DNA from: Chitinophagaceae bacterium
GTDB lineage: Bacteria > Bacteroidota > Bacteroidia > Chitinophagales > Chitinophagaceae
Length of the DNA: 64,000 nucleotides
Assembly (NCBI GenBank): GCA_020403455.1
Contig: JADBXP010000028.1
Location: 62,001 to 126,000, forward strand
Direction of reading: 5' to 3'
Shown here: one piece after another, positions 53,007 through 63,000 of the stretch
Layout of the letters: the number at the start of each line of letters is the position of its first letter
How positions within the stretch are numbered: the first letter of the stretch is position 1
Translations under genes and position numbers: made by a program
The notes under the pieces: generated by a model
Told to the model about the DNA's origin: nothing
Databases searched by the model: none
What the model saw: only the letters and a program-made list of their open reading frames with translations

Positions 53007-54824
53007 TCAATGGTGGCTCTCATCTTCTCCCACCGGTGTGGTTTGTGCAATGAACTCCTTACCATCTTTTCCATAGTCATATGGCCAGCGGTGAACCTCT
53101 GGTATTTCGCCGGGCCAGTTGCCGTGACCTGGACGAATGGGTGTAGTCCACTCGAGTGTATTGGAACCCCAGGGATTCAGACTGGTAACTTTGCGGCCTT
53201 TGAAGATAGAATAGAAGAAGTTGATCAGGAACAGCAACTGTGCTGCAAATACAATCATTGCTACAGTACTGATGAAACGATTGAGCTCTGCAAACTGTTT
53301 GAAACTTTCCCAGATGCTGTAATCATAGTAACGGCGTGGCATACCGGCGAGACCTTCATAGTGCATGGGCCAGAATATCATGTAAGCACCTGCAATGGTA
53401 ATCCAGAAGTGCATATAGCCGAGTGTGTTGTTCATGTAACGGCCATACATTTTAGGATACCAGTGATAGATACCGGCAAACATACCAAACATAGATGCAA
53501 CACCCATTACAATGTGGAAGTGTGCGATAACGAAATAAGTATCATGCAGGTGAATATCAATCGCTGAATTACCCAGCCAGATACCGGTCAATCCTCCTGA
53601 GATAAACAGACTCACAAAACCTATCGCAAATAACATACCGGGTGTAAAATGGATGCTACCTCTCCAGAGTGTAGTTAACCAGTTAAAAACTTTGATGGCA
53701 GATGGAACTGCGATCAACAGGGTAAGCAGTACAAAAATTGATCCCAACAATGGATTCAATCCTGTCACGAACATGTGGTGAGCCCACACCAGGAAGGCGA
53801 GAATAGCAATAGCGAACAAAGAACCCACCATCGCTATGTAACCGAAAATCGGTTTTCTTGAATTCACTGAAAGTATCTCAGACACCATTCCCATGGCAGG
53901 TAACAAAATGATGTATACTTCAGGGTGACCGAGGAACCAGAACAAGTGCTGGAAAAGAATAGCACTTCCGCCCTCGTTGGGCAATGCACCTACTCCATTC
54001 ACGAAGATATCAGACAAATAGAAGCTGGTTCCAAAATTGCGGTCGAAAATCAGAAGGATGAAACCGGAGAGCAGAACAGGGAAAGAAAGAACTCCCAATA
54101 CAGCCGTAAAGAAGAGCGCCCAGATAGTCAATGGAAGACGCGTCATGCTCATTCCTTTGGTACGCATATTCAGGATAGTAGCAATATAGTTCAGACCACC
54201 CAATAAAGAAGATACTACGAAGAGTGCCATTGAAATGATCCACAAATCCATACCTGTCTTAGAGCCGGGAGAAGCATCACCCAGTGCGCTGAGGGGTGGA
54301 TATGCCGTCCAGCCACCACTGAAGGGGCCTGTTTCTACAAACAAAGATGACAACATTACAATGCTCGCAATAAAAAAGAACCAATAGCTGAGCATGTTCA
54401 GAAAGGGAGAAGCCATATCGCGGGCACCCACTTGCAATGGAATAAGGAAATTGGCAAAAGTACCACTCAAGCCTGCAGTCAATACAAAGAATACAAGTAC
54501 TGTTCCGTGAGTAGTTACAAGAGCATAATATGCTTCGGGAGTGATACGACCTCCTTTAGCCCATTTACCCAGAATGGTTTCGAGCCAGGGATATGCATCT
54601 TCAGGATAACCCAACTGAAAACGGAACAGAACACTCATCAATCCTCCCAATACTGCCCAAAACATACCTGTAATCAAGAACTGTTTGGCGATCATCTTGT
54701 GATCCTGACTGAAAATGTACTTGGTAATGAAGGTCTCGTGGTGCTCATGATGCTCGTGATGGGCATGATCATCATGATGAACTGCCACCACCCCTGCTGC
54801 CTGTGTCTCTGCTACGTGACTCAT
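53007..54824 (-). CDS. coxA: Cytochrome c oxidase subunit I
   Basis: A 605-residue heme-copper oxidase catalytic subunit with about 12 membrane segments. Heme ligands and CuB histidines are in TTHGTVLVFFV, WFLGHPEVYIILLP (with the cross-linked Tyr), WAHHMFVTG and HDTYFVIAHFHIV; the YI and SGGLTG regions fit an A-type oxidase. Before the first membrane helix is a His-rich stretch at residues 16-30 (9 His in 15 residues), which is unusual and might bind copper or another metal. It is preceded by coxB (56-base gap). Confidence 0.97.
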   Translation of the reverse strand: MSHVAETQAAGVVAVHHDDHAHHEHHEHHETFITKYIFSQDHKMIAKQFLITGMFWAVLGGLMSVLFRFQLGYPEDAYPWLETILGKWAKGGRITPEAYYALVTTHGTVLVFFVLTAGLSGTFANFLIPLQVGARDMASPFLNMLSYWFFFIASIVMLSSLFVETGPFSGGWTAYPPLSALGDASPGSKTGMDLWIISMALFVVSSLLGGLNYIATILNMRTKGMSMTRLPLTIWALFFTAVLGVLSFPVLLSGFILLIFDRNFGTSFYLSDIFVNGVGALPNEGGSAILFQHLFWFLGHPEVYIILLPAMGMVSEILSVNSRKPIFGYIAMVGSLFAIAILAFLVWAHHMFVTGLNPLLGSIFVLLTLLIAVPSAIKVFNWLTTLWRGSIHFTPGMLFAIGFVSLFISGGLTGIWLGNSAIDIHLHDTYFVIAHFHIVMGVASMFGMFAGIYHWYPKMYGRYMNNTLGYMHFWITIAGAYMIFWPMHYEGLAGMPRRYYDYSIWESFKQFAELNRFISTVAMIVFAAQLLFLINFFYSIFKGRKVTSLNPWGSNTLEWTTPIRPGHGNWPGEIPEVHRWPYDYGKDGKEFIAQTTPVGEDESHH

Positions 54825-54880
54825 AAGTGTATGCTTTTGTGATTACTGTTATTACTGTTATTTCTTTTTTTCTTTCAATA

Positions 54881-55951
54881 TTACATTTGAGCTTTGTCCT
54901 TGTTGACTGTTTTCACCATGCTGATCACAGATTTAACAGAATCTGCAGCAGGTTTAACAGACGGGTCCTTGTCAGGAAAATTAACCAGGTATTGAGGCTT
55001 TTGTTTGGCCATCCAAAGATCATATTCCTCCTGTTCAACCACTTCGATATTCCCTTTCATAGAGTAGTGACCGTTTCCACACATTTGGTCACAACTGATT
55101 TCATAAGCGAAGTTTGGATTACCGGTCATTTCTTTCATCTCCTTGGTAGTATACTTCGGTGTGAACCACAAGGTAGTAGGAATACCGGGTACAGCATCCA
55201 TTTTCATCCGGAAATGAGTTAAGCCCACATCATGTATAACATCTCTGGATCCAATTACCAGTTTCACAGGCTTTCCTTTGATCAGATACATGGTTTGTTC
55301 AGTCACCACATCATCATGGCTCAGTTGATCTTCCCAGATGATACCCAGACTATTGCTGGCAGGGTCGATGTTCTTATAGTATTTTTTTCCGAAAGAAGCA
55401 TCTTTACCCGGATAACGATAAATCCATCCAAATTGCTTGCCTGTGATTTCAACGACCATTGCTTCTCTTGGCGCCTCTCCGGTAAATAAGAACCAATTGC
55501 GCAAACCTATACCAATAAGTACCATCAAAACCAAAGCAGGGATGACTGTCCAGATAACTTCCAGCTTGGTATTGTGCGGGAAGAAAAATACTTTGTTGTT
55601 GTCATTTTGCTGGTATTTGTAAGCGAAGTAGAACAAAATGATCTGCGTAATAATGAAAACGATACCGGTTACAGCGATGGTAAGCCACATCATTGAATCT
55701 ACGCGCTCACCTTCCACACTTGCAGACTCCTGGGCAAGAAGGGTTTGTCCGAAATAAACATCGTTACAATACCAAACACCCAACAAACCCAACACAAGGA
55801 AAACAATCATTAGCCAGGCATTGATTTTGTTGCTTTGCCTTAAACCTTTTTGTTCACCTCTCAGAAGGGTTACATACTCACTCGCCTTGGCTATCTGAAA
55901 GATAACGATGAAAATCAGGGCGATGACAGCGATTGTAAAGAGAATAGACAT
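54881..55951 (-). CDS. coxB: Cytochrome c oxidase subunit II
   Basis: A 356-residue subunit that accepts electrons at the CuA centre. The CuA motif EISCDQMCGNGHYSM holds two Cys, His and Met; a further His is in DVGLTHFRMKMD. It has three hydrophobic segments: a first one at about 1-19, then two at about 45-62 and 88-112, so one more than the usual two. No fused cytochrome c domain is present, so it is caa3-like without its own heme c. It lies 39 bases downstream of actF. Confidence 0.95.
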   Translation of the reverse strand: MSILFTIAVIALIFIVIFQIAKASEYVTLLRGEQKGLRQSNKINAWLMIVFLVLGLLGVWYCNDVYFGQTLLAQESASVEGERVDSMMWLTIAVTGIVFIITQIILFYFAYKYQQNDNNKVFFFPHNTKLEVIWTVIPALVLMVLIGIGLRNWFLFTGEAPREAMVVEITGKQFGWIYRYPGKDASFGKKYYKNIDPASNSLGIIWEDQLSHDDVVTEQTMYLIKGKPVKLVIGSRDVIHDVGLTHFRMKMDAVPGIPTTLWFTPKYTTKEMKEMTGNPNFAYEISCDQMCGNGHYSMKGNIEVVEQEEYDLWMAKQKPQYLVNFPDKDPSVKPAADSVKSVISMVKTVNKDKAQM

Positions 55952-55990
55952 ATATAATTCTGTTATTGCTTTTGAATAGGATAAGTTCTT

Positions 55991-57220
55991 TTATACCTGA
56001 TGTATGATACTTTCTTTGAGGAAAGGATGGTACTTGGGAACCAGTGGCTTGGATGCGAGGGAACGGCTGGTCATGAATATCATAGTTCCCACAAAGAATG
56101 CCAGAATTCCAAAATCAAGCCAACCCAGGGTAACATGATCTTTCGACAAACTGCCCATCACCATTTGATAAAAATCAATCCAATGCCCAAAGATGATTAA
56201 AACTGCCATAAAAGTTACCAATGTGTAATTTCTCTTCGCAGAACGCTTCATGAGAATCAACAAGGGGCAGATAAAGTTTATGATTAAGTTAAGGAAGAAA
56301 ATTCCTTTGTACGGTCCTTGAACACGGTGTTTGAAGTAAACAGTTTCCTCTGGTATGTTGGCATACCAAATCAGCATGTACTGTGAGAACCAAAGGTAGG
56401 TCCAGAAGATAGAGAAAGCGAACATGAATTTACCGATATCGTGCAGGTGTTCCTGTGTGGTCAATTCCAGGTAACCTTTGTTTTTGAGATAAATTACCCA
56501 GAGAGCCACCAACGACATACCTGAAACGAATGAACTGGCGAAGGTATACCAGCTATACATGGTAGAGTACCAGTGTGCATCAATGCTCATCATCCAGAGC
56601 CAGGGTACAGTAGATCCAACAGTCAGTGCAAACCAAACCAGGAAAAGCGCAGCACGAACAGTACCACGGTAAATATAACGAGCACCTGATTCTTGCGTAA
56701 AGGGTGCTTCATCTGCTTCGCGGCTTATCTGGCGCATTCTCCAGCCAAGCAAACTCCACAAGCCGATGGTCAATGTAGTCCATATAATAAAGAAATTGGG
56801 ATTCAAAAATCCTTTCTTTCCTCTGAGGATTGGATCATTGGCAACTGCCTTTGCGTCGAGCCAGTGGTAAATATGGTGTTTGTGCCCGAGTACAACATAG
56901 AGTAGAACAGCAAACGTAATCACACCGAAAACAGGAACAAGGGTAGAAATGGCTTCAGGAATGCGGCGGAAAGATTGCTGCCAACCACCCATAGCCAGTG
57001 TGGTGATACAAATGAAGAACATGCTGGCATTGCAGATCAGTGTCCAGAAGATGGTATTGTACATTAATGTTCCCCAAAAATGAACTTGCTCGTGCTCATC
57101 TTTGCTGAAGCCCTTGGTGAACATGCCATACAGCAGTGCGGCTCCGCCGATGCCGATCAATGCCAACGACCATGTTTTCATTTTACCGGGGATCTCGAAT
57201 TGGTCTCTGATAGATGCCAT
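55991..57220 (-). CDS. actF: Alternative Complex III subunit ActF (quinol:cytochrome c oxidoreductase)
   Basis: A 409-residue integral membrane subunit with about ten hydrophobic segments, homologous to the NrfD-like ActC but smaller. WFALTVGSTVPWLWMMSIDAH, MYSWYTFASSFVSG and FWTYLWFSQYMLIWYANIPEE match ActF of Bacteroidota and Rhodothermus ACIII. It forms part of the membrane arm that oxidises menaquinol. It sits between actE and coxB, and the order actA-F then cox is the ACIII-oxidase supercomplex arrangement known in Flavobacterium. Confidence 0.93.
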   Translation of the reverse strand: MASIRDQFEIPGKMKTWSLALIGIGGAALLYGMFTKGFSKDEHEQVHFWGTLMYNTIFWTLICNASMFFICITTLAMGGWQQSFRRIPEAISTLVPVFGVITFAVLLYVVLGHKHHIYHWLDAKAVANDPILRGKKGFLNPNFFIIWTTLTIGLWSLLGWRMRQISREADEAPFTQESGARYIYRGTVRAALFLVWFALTVGSTVPWLWMMSIDAHWYSTMYSWYTFASSFVSGMSLVALWVIYLKNKGYLELTTQEHLHDIGKFMFAFSIFWTYLWFSQYMLIWYANIPEETVYFKHRVQGPYKGIFFLNLIINFICPLLILMKRSAKRNYTLVTFMAVLIIFGHWIDFYQMVMGSLSKDHVTLGWLDFGILAFFVGTMIFMTSRSLASKPLVPKYHPFLKESIIHQV

Positions 57221-57248
57221 TGTATTTCTTTTATTCGTTTATCTCATT

Positions 57249-57262
57249 TGCCGTTGCCGGCA
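57249..57262. other. Stem-loop between actE and actF
   Basis: TGCCG, loop TTGC, CGGCA: a perfect 5-bp stem in the 55-base gap between the actF start and the actE stop. It is one of several small stem-loops in gaps of the respiratory run. Confidence 0.3.
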
Positions 57263-57275
57263 CAAAAGTCTTGTA

Positions 57276-57896
57276 CTATTTTTTTGCGGTTGTATCTGTT
57301 GCAGCTGCTTTTCCTTCCTGCTGCTTGTCTTTAATATACTTGATAATCATCCAACGTTGTTTTCTGCTCAATTGAGAAGCGTAGGAACCCATGAGGTTCT
57401 TACCATAAGCCAAAGAGTAGAACATCTGTCCATCAGGCATTGCTTCATATTTTGCATCACCAACCAAAGAAGCAGGTTTTGCAGGATATGGTCCCGCACC
57501 ATCCTTATACAATGGTCCATTTCCGTTGAGGTTGGCTCCATGACAGATACCGCAGTTAATCAGGTACAAACGTTCTGCTTCTTTTCTCTCAACATCTGTC
57601 AATGATACTATCGGATTTTTAACAGCCTTAGATGCTGTGTAATTGGTGGTGTCACCGGGCGCATCCATAGGAATGTGGAAGGGAAGATCTTCGCCGCGGG
57701 CAATGGCACCGGCCACAGGAGTTCCGGTATAATTGATGTTCTTCTGAGCCAGATTGCTGTAATCGGCATAAGACTCATACGCACGACTATAGGCCATATC
57801 GGGCATATACACAGAACCAGGCTGGCGTTTTACGTCACTGCAGGAAACCAGCACAAGAGCAGAAGCCAGCAGCAGAAATGAAATGTTTTTACTCAT
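57276..57896 (-). CDS. actE: Alternative Complex III subunit ActE, monoheme cytochrome c lipoprotein
   Basis: A 206-residue lipoprotein (lipobox to Cys19, LVLVSCSD) with one heme-c site, CGICH in LYLINCGICHGANLNG, and the axial Met in the C-terminal third (MPDGQMFYSLAYG, NLMGSY). It passes electrons from ACIII to cytochrome c or the oxidase. The C-terminal tail KAAATDTTAKK is low-complexity. It lies 17 bases after actD. Confidence 0.93.
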   Translation of the reverse strand: MSKNISFLLLASALVLVSCSDVKRQPGSVYMPDMAYSRAYESYADYSNLAQKNINYTGTPVAGAIARGEDLPFHIPMDAPGDTTNYTASKAVKNPIVSLTDVERKEAERLYLINCGICHGANLNGNGPLYKDGAGPYPAKPASLVGDAKYEAMPDGQMFYSLAYGKNLMGSYASQLSRKQRWMIIKYIKDKQQEGKAAATDTTAKK

Positions 57897-57913
57897 CGTT
57901 CAAGTATTCGGGA

Positions 57914-58504
57914 TTAAGCAACAACAGTATTGCTGTGTTCTAAATTTTTTTCTTCCATATCATAAGTACCTAACCACCAACCGGTTTCAGCTACCTGTAC
58001 ATTTGTTTCTATGGCACCATTCGATGACAAGAAAGCTTGTAAGTCGTCCACATTGGTTTTATCAGTGCACTCAATCGCCATCACAAACAGATCATCTGTT
58101 GCACGGGGATGAAAATGATGCTTGCGTACAAAGGGTGCTAATTGGCACAGATAGCAAAAAGTAAGTACCATTCCTACTGCAGCAAACAATACAGTTAATT
58201 CAAATGTCACCGGAATCCATGCCGGTAGGGAAAAATTCGGCTTACCACCAAAGTTCAGGGGCCAGTCCTTCACCAGGATCCAACTAATACCACCCAGCGC
58301 TGTGGATGTTCCGGTAATACCGTAAATAAAGCCGGCAGTGTGCAGACTAGTTTCGCGCAGACCCATGGCATGATCCAGACCATGCACCGCAAAAGGAGTA
58401 TATACATCATGAATCTTGTAGCCGGCTGCCCGTACCTTCTTAACGGCCGGAAACAAAACCGCTTCATCATCGAAACAACCTACAACGAATTTCTTTTTTG
58501 CCAT
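57914..58504 (-). CDS. actD: Alternative Complex III subunit ActD (DUF3341)
   Basis: A 196-residue protein of the DUF3341/ActD family. FVVGCFDDEAVLFPAVKK at the start and VYTPFAVHGLDHAMGLRET are family marks; two membrane segments (about 60-85 and 100-123) follow. ActD is a small membrane subunit of ACIII with no known cofactor. Between this gene and actC is a TTTCCC/GGGAAA stem-loop. Confidence 0.93.
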   Translation of the reverse strand: MAKKKFVVGCFDDEAVLFPAVKKVRAAGYKIHDVYTPFAVHGLDHAMGLRETSLHTAGFIYGITGTSTALGGISWILVKDWPLNFGGKPNFSLPAWIPVTFELTVLFAAVGMVLTFCYLCQLAPFVRKHHFHPRATDDLFVMAIECTDKTNVDDLQAFLSSNGAIETNVQVAETGWWLGTYDMEEKNLEHSNTVVA

Positions 58505-58510
58505 ATCTGG

Positions 58511-58525
58511 TTTCCCTTTGGGAAA
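58511..58525. other. Stem-loop between actC and actD
   Basis: TTTCCC, loop TTT, GGGAAA: a perfect 6-bp stem in the 36-base gap between actC and actD. Confidence 0.35.
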
Positions 58526-58540
58526 TTTAGTGATTAGTAA

Positions 58541-59986
58541 TTAGTGGGCGTGTGCATTGTCGTGAATGAATTCATCCAACTTCTGGTCTTCAATTTTACT
58601 CATCTTATTCTTGAAGCCCTCACCGGTAGTTTTGAGTACATACTTGATCTCTGCAACCGCAATCACAGGGAAGTATTTGGCGAAGAGGAAGAAGCAAGTG
58701 AAGAACAAACCGAATGTTCCAAGATAAAAACCTATCTCCCAAATGGTCGGACTGTAATAAACTGACCAACTTGAGGGTAGATAATCTCTGTACAAGGATG
58801 TTACAATGATTACAAAACGCTCAAACCACATACCAATATTCACGATGATACTCATGAAGAACGTTACAAAAATATTTCTACGCATTTTTCTGAACCAGAA
58901 GATCTGCGGACTCAACACGTTGCAGGCCATCATACCCCAGTAGCTCCACCCGTAGGGACTGAACAAATTCGCACGGCTGTACCAGAAAGTGTATCCCTCA
59001 TATTTATTCTGGCTATACCAGCCCATGAATAACTCTGTGAGATAGGCAATGCCCACGATGGATCCTGTCAATACAATGATCTTATTCATCGCTTCAATGT
59101 GACCCAAAGTAATGTAATCTTCCATACCGAAAACTTTGCGGGTAATCACCATGAGTGACTGCACCATAGCAAATCCGGAGAAGATAGCACCTGCCACAAA
59201 GTAAGGAGGGAAGATGGTTGTATGCCAACCCGGAACAACTGATGTGGCAAAGTCAAAAGATACGATGGTGTGTACTGAAAGTACCAGCGGAGTACTCAAA
59301 CCGGCAAGAACCAGTGAAAGACTCTCATGGCGCTGCCAGTGCTTAGTAGAACCTGTCCATCCAAATGAAGCAATACCATATAATTTCTTTCTCAAGGAAG
59401 TAAAGGCACGGTCTCTTACTGTAGCCAGATCTGGAATCAAGCCACTGTACCAGAATAAAAGCGACACCGTAAAATAGGTAGAGATGGCAAATACGTCCCA
59501 CAACAAGGGAGAGTTAAAATTCACCCACAAAGGTCCGCGGGTATTGGGGTAAGGCAGTACGAAGAAAGCCATCCACACACGACCCATGTGCCAGATAGGG
59601 AACTGACCGGCACACATTACAGCGAAGATGGTCATGGCTTCCGCAGCGCGGTTAACACCTGTTCTCCAACCCTGGCGGAAGAGCAGCAGGATCGCAGAGA
59701 TCAAGGTTCCGGCGTGACCGATACCAACCCACCATACGAAGTTGGTAATATCCCAACCCCAACCAATCGTCTTATTCAAGTTCCACTGACCAATACCGTA
59801 AGTCACATCCCGGTAAATGGAGTAAATACCAAATAAAAGCAGTGCTACTGCTATGAAAAATCCGATGTACCAAAGTTTGCTGGGCTTGGCCTCAATGGGT
59901 CGAACGATGTCTTCCGTTACCTGGTGAAAATCTTTTTCACCCATCACCAGAGGTTCCCTGAGTTGCGATTCGTACTTTAAATGCAT
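58541..59986 (-). CDS. actC: Alternative Complex III subunit ActC (NrfD-like)
   Basis: A 481-residue NrfD/polysulfide-reductase-type membrane protein with about ten membrane segments, the main menaquinol-oxidising subunit. WNLNKTIGWGWDITNFVWWVG, RNIFVTFFMSIIVNIGMWFERF and PNTRGPLWVNFNSPLLWD are characteristic. It is paralogous to ActF, five genes from it in the same run. The start MHLKYESQLREPLVMGEKD is at the ATG at 59986. Confidence 0.95.
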   Translation of the reverse strand: MHLKYESQLREPLVMGEKDFHQVTEDIVRPIEAKPSKLWYIGFFIAVALLLFGIYSIYRDVTYGIGQWNLNKTIGWGWDITNFVWWVGIGHAGTLISAILLLFRQGWRTGVNRAAEAMTIFAVMCAGQFPIWHMGRVWMAFFVLPYPNTRGPLWVNFNSPLLWDVFAISTYFTVSLLFWYSGLIPDLATVRDRAFTSLRKKLYGIASFGWTGSTKHWQRHESLSLVLAGLSTPLVLSVHTIVSFDFATSVVPGWHTTIFPPYFVAGAIFSGFAMVQSLMVITRKVFGMEDYITLGHIEAMNKIIVLTGSIVGIAYLTELFMGWYSQNKYEGYTFWYSRANLFSPYGWSYWGMMACNVLSPQIFWFRKMRRNIFVTFFMSIIVNIGMWFERFVIIVTSLYRDYLPSSWSVYYSPTIWEIGFYLGTFGLFFTCFFLFAKYFPVIAVAEIKYVLKTTGEGFKNKMSKIEDQKLDEFIHDNAHAH

Positions 59987-60028
59987 TGCCTTTTTTTTAT
60001 AGTTCCGGTTTGTTTTCTAGTAACCCTG

Positions 60029-60048
60029 CGGTTGTTAGTCATCAACCG
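60029..60048. other. Stem-loop between actB and actC
   Basis: CGGTTG, 8-base loop, CAACCG: a perfect 6-bp stem in the 68-base gap between the actB stop and the actC start, without a T tract on the transcribed (minus) strand. Confidence 0.35.
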
Positions 60049-60054
60049 GTTTTA

Positions 60055-63000
60055 TTATGCTTCCGTTTTTTCTTCTATGTTTCTCACTTTCGCCAGATAA
60101 GTTACGTTCGGTAACACGTGCAATTGTTCAAGAACGTAAAACTGACGATTGGGATTTTCTTTCCGGGAAATGCTGATGGCACTGTGGCTGTCATTGGCAT
60201 TACCAAATACAATGGCCTCGGTAGGACATGCCTGTTGGCAAGCCACTTTGATGTCGCTATCTGAAAGCGGACGGCTTTCCTTCTTGGCCTTCAATTTGCT
60301 TTCCTGCAAACGTTGAATACAGAAAGAACATTTTTCGATTACCCCTCTGGAGCGAACCGTTACATCAGGATTCAGCACCATACGGGTAAGATCATCGTTC
60401 ATTTCCATTACAACATCATTGACAATACCACGCTGGTTATCGCCAAAGCTATCAGCACCTGTATAATCAGCCCAGTTAAAGCGACGTACTTTGTAAGGAC
60501 AGTTGTTCGCGCAATAGCGGGTTCCAATACAACGGTTGTAAGTCATCTGGTTGATGCCTTCACTGCTGTGGTTAGTGGCGGCAACGGGACAAACATTCTC
60601 GCAAGGAGCATTGTCACAATGCTGACACATCAAAGGCTGGAACACCACATTGGGATTATCCATATCACCACTGTAATAGCGGTCAATGCGCAACCAATGC
60701 ATTTCATGTCCACGCAGTACTTCGGGCTTACCAACCACTGATACGTTGTTCTCTGCAGAACAAGCTACTACGCAAGCGCCGCAACCATTACATGCATTCA
60801 GGTCAACACTCATTCCCCAGCGAATACCGGGACGATCGTACACAGGATAAATAGTACCCTGCTTCTCAAAGTTTTCCAGTCCGCCCCAAGGTTCTAATTC
60901 TTTCTGGCGCTCTTCACGAATTTCAGTTGGATGATGTTTGTATTCAGCCAGCGTCAATTCCTTCATTACCTCGGTTCTATTGCCCTGTTCTGTATCGTAA
61001 CGATTGTGTGTCTGTGTGAGTGCAACAGGGTATGTCGCTCCGGTAACAGATACTTCAGCATTCAACTGATGTCTGCTAACGGTAGTCCCTTCTACTGCAG
61101 TAAATGGATAAGCATTTTTGCCCGTTCCAATTACAGATTTACCCAGCTTTTCACTTCTTCCGTATCCCAAAGCAATACCGATGGTATCAGGATGAGTACC
61201 CGGAATAATCAGGGCGGGCAGTTCAACTGACTGACCATTGCAGGTTACTTTCACCACCTTTTTGGGCGGGTTTACTTCATAAGCATCTGCTTGGCCACCG
61301 TTGTTCAAATCTATCTGCAATAATTTTCTAGCCATTGCAGGTGAAACAATTACATAGTTGTCCCAGGTAGCACGAGTTACCGGATCGGGCAATTCTTGTA
61401 ACCAGGGGTTAGCTGTTCCCTGACCTGCTCCAATCGCAATCTTTTCATATAAAACCAACTCCACTGCACTACCTCTTTTAGAAGATGATATAGCAGTTAC
61501 AGCGGCAGCGACGCCTGCTCCATTGAAGGAAGCACCACCTACAGCAGCGATAGCGGGATTCAACACACCTTCCTGCAGGGCTTTGTCCCAACCAGTATCA
61601 CCACCCAATTTTGCACCCCAGAAATTTTTCAGGAGTGTCAGGTAATCAGAGCTCGCACCTGCCCACTTCAGGAGACTATCCTGCCATTGGCGGGTTTTAA
61701 AAAGCGGGTAAATCGTAGGTTGTATAAAAGAGTAGTATCCGGATTTAGGTTCTGCATCCCCCCAACTTTCGAGGAAGTGATGATCAGGAACCACGATGCG
61801 ACACAATTCAGCGGTCTCATCAAGTTTGCCGGCAAACGAAATAGTTGTTTTTACTTTTTTCAAGGCTTCGCGGAAAGCATTGGCTTGTGGCCAGGTGTAG
61901 GCCGGATTAGCACCATGAACCAGAAGTGTATCCACTTTACCGGCAGCCATATCTGCCACCAGCTGAGCCATATCGGCATCGATACCCTGACGAACCTGAA
62001 GTGTAGTAGCCCAATTAATGGTAGAACCATTGGCACCAACCGCCTGGTTAATTGCATTAACTACCAACTGCACATTCACATCATTGCTCTGGCAAACTAC
62101 CAGGGCAGCGCCTTTGGAGGCCAACAATGCAGCAGCTGTTTTTTGAATAGCTTTTTTTACAGCAGCATCAGCGATACCGGTAACTTCCTGACCATTGACA
62201 GCACTGAGCAGCGCAACAGCAACTGCACCGGTTTCTGAAGGACGAATCAAGAATTTTTCATCTGCATTGGATCCGGTCAATGATGGTACACTTTCAAAAT
62301 GAATGTGACGGCTCATATCCGGCTGCTTCTCGTTGATCTTCTTCCCTACTGCATATTGACGAGCAAATTCAATGGGGGAAAGCCAGGTACCCAGAAAATC
62401 TGCCTGAATACTTACAATCACACGGGCTTTATCAAAATGATAAGAAGGAATGGCTTTTTTCCCAAAGCTGGACTCATTCGCCAACAACATACCGGAATAA
62501 GAAATAGCATCATAAGTTACCCATCTGCTACCTGGATTTTTAGCCAGGAATTGATTGATGGCTTCTCGGGTAGTAGGAGAAGTAATGGTACTTGTTAACA
62601 GCACCACATTCCCTCCAATTGCTTTGGCAGCTTCTTTGTCCACTGCTTCGAAAGTCGCTTCCTGACCATTGATCAGCGGAAAACGAAGACGAGCAGTATC
62701 ATAAAGATCAAGAACAGAGGCCTGCACACGGGCAGAGGTACCGTTTCCGTTAATCGGACTCAGGTCATTACCCTCAATTTTGATAGGCCGACCATCGCGC
62801 ACTTTTGCCAAAATAGAAACTGCATCACCATCTTGTACAAAGGTGGTTGCGTAAAATTTGGCTATACCGGGAACATATTCTTCGGGCTTATTCGCCAGAG
62901 GGATGGCTTTTTTAACGGGGATTTCACAACTGGCAGCTGCAGCAGCGGCAGCAGTAGAGAATCCAAGATACTTCAGGAAATCGCGGCGAGGAGCTTTGGC

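Noticed and set aside
54849..54871. Short tandem repeat TTACTGTTA upstream of coxA
   Set aside because: Only two copies in an AT-rich spacer; no evidence of function.
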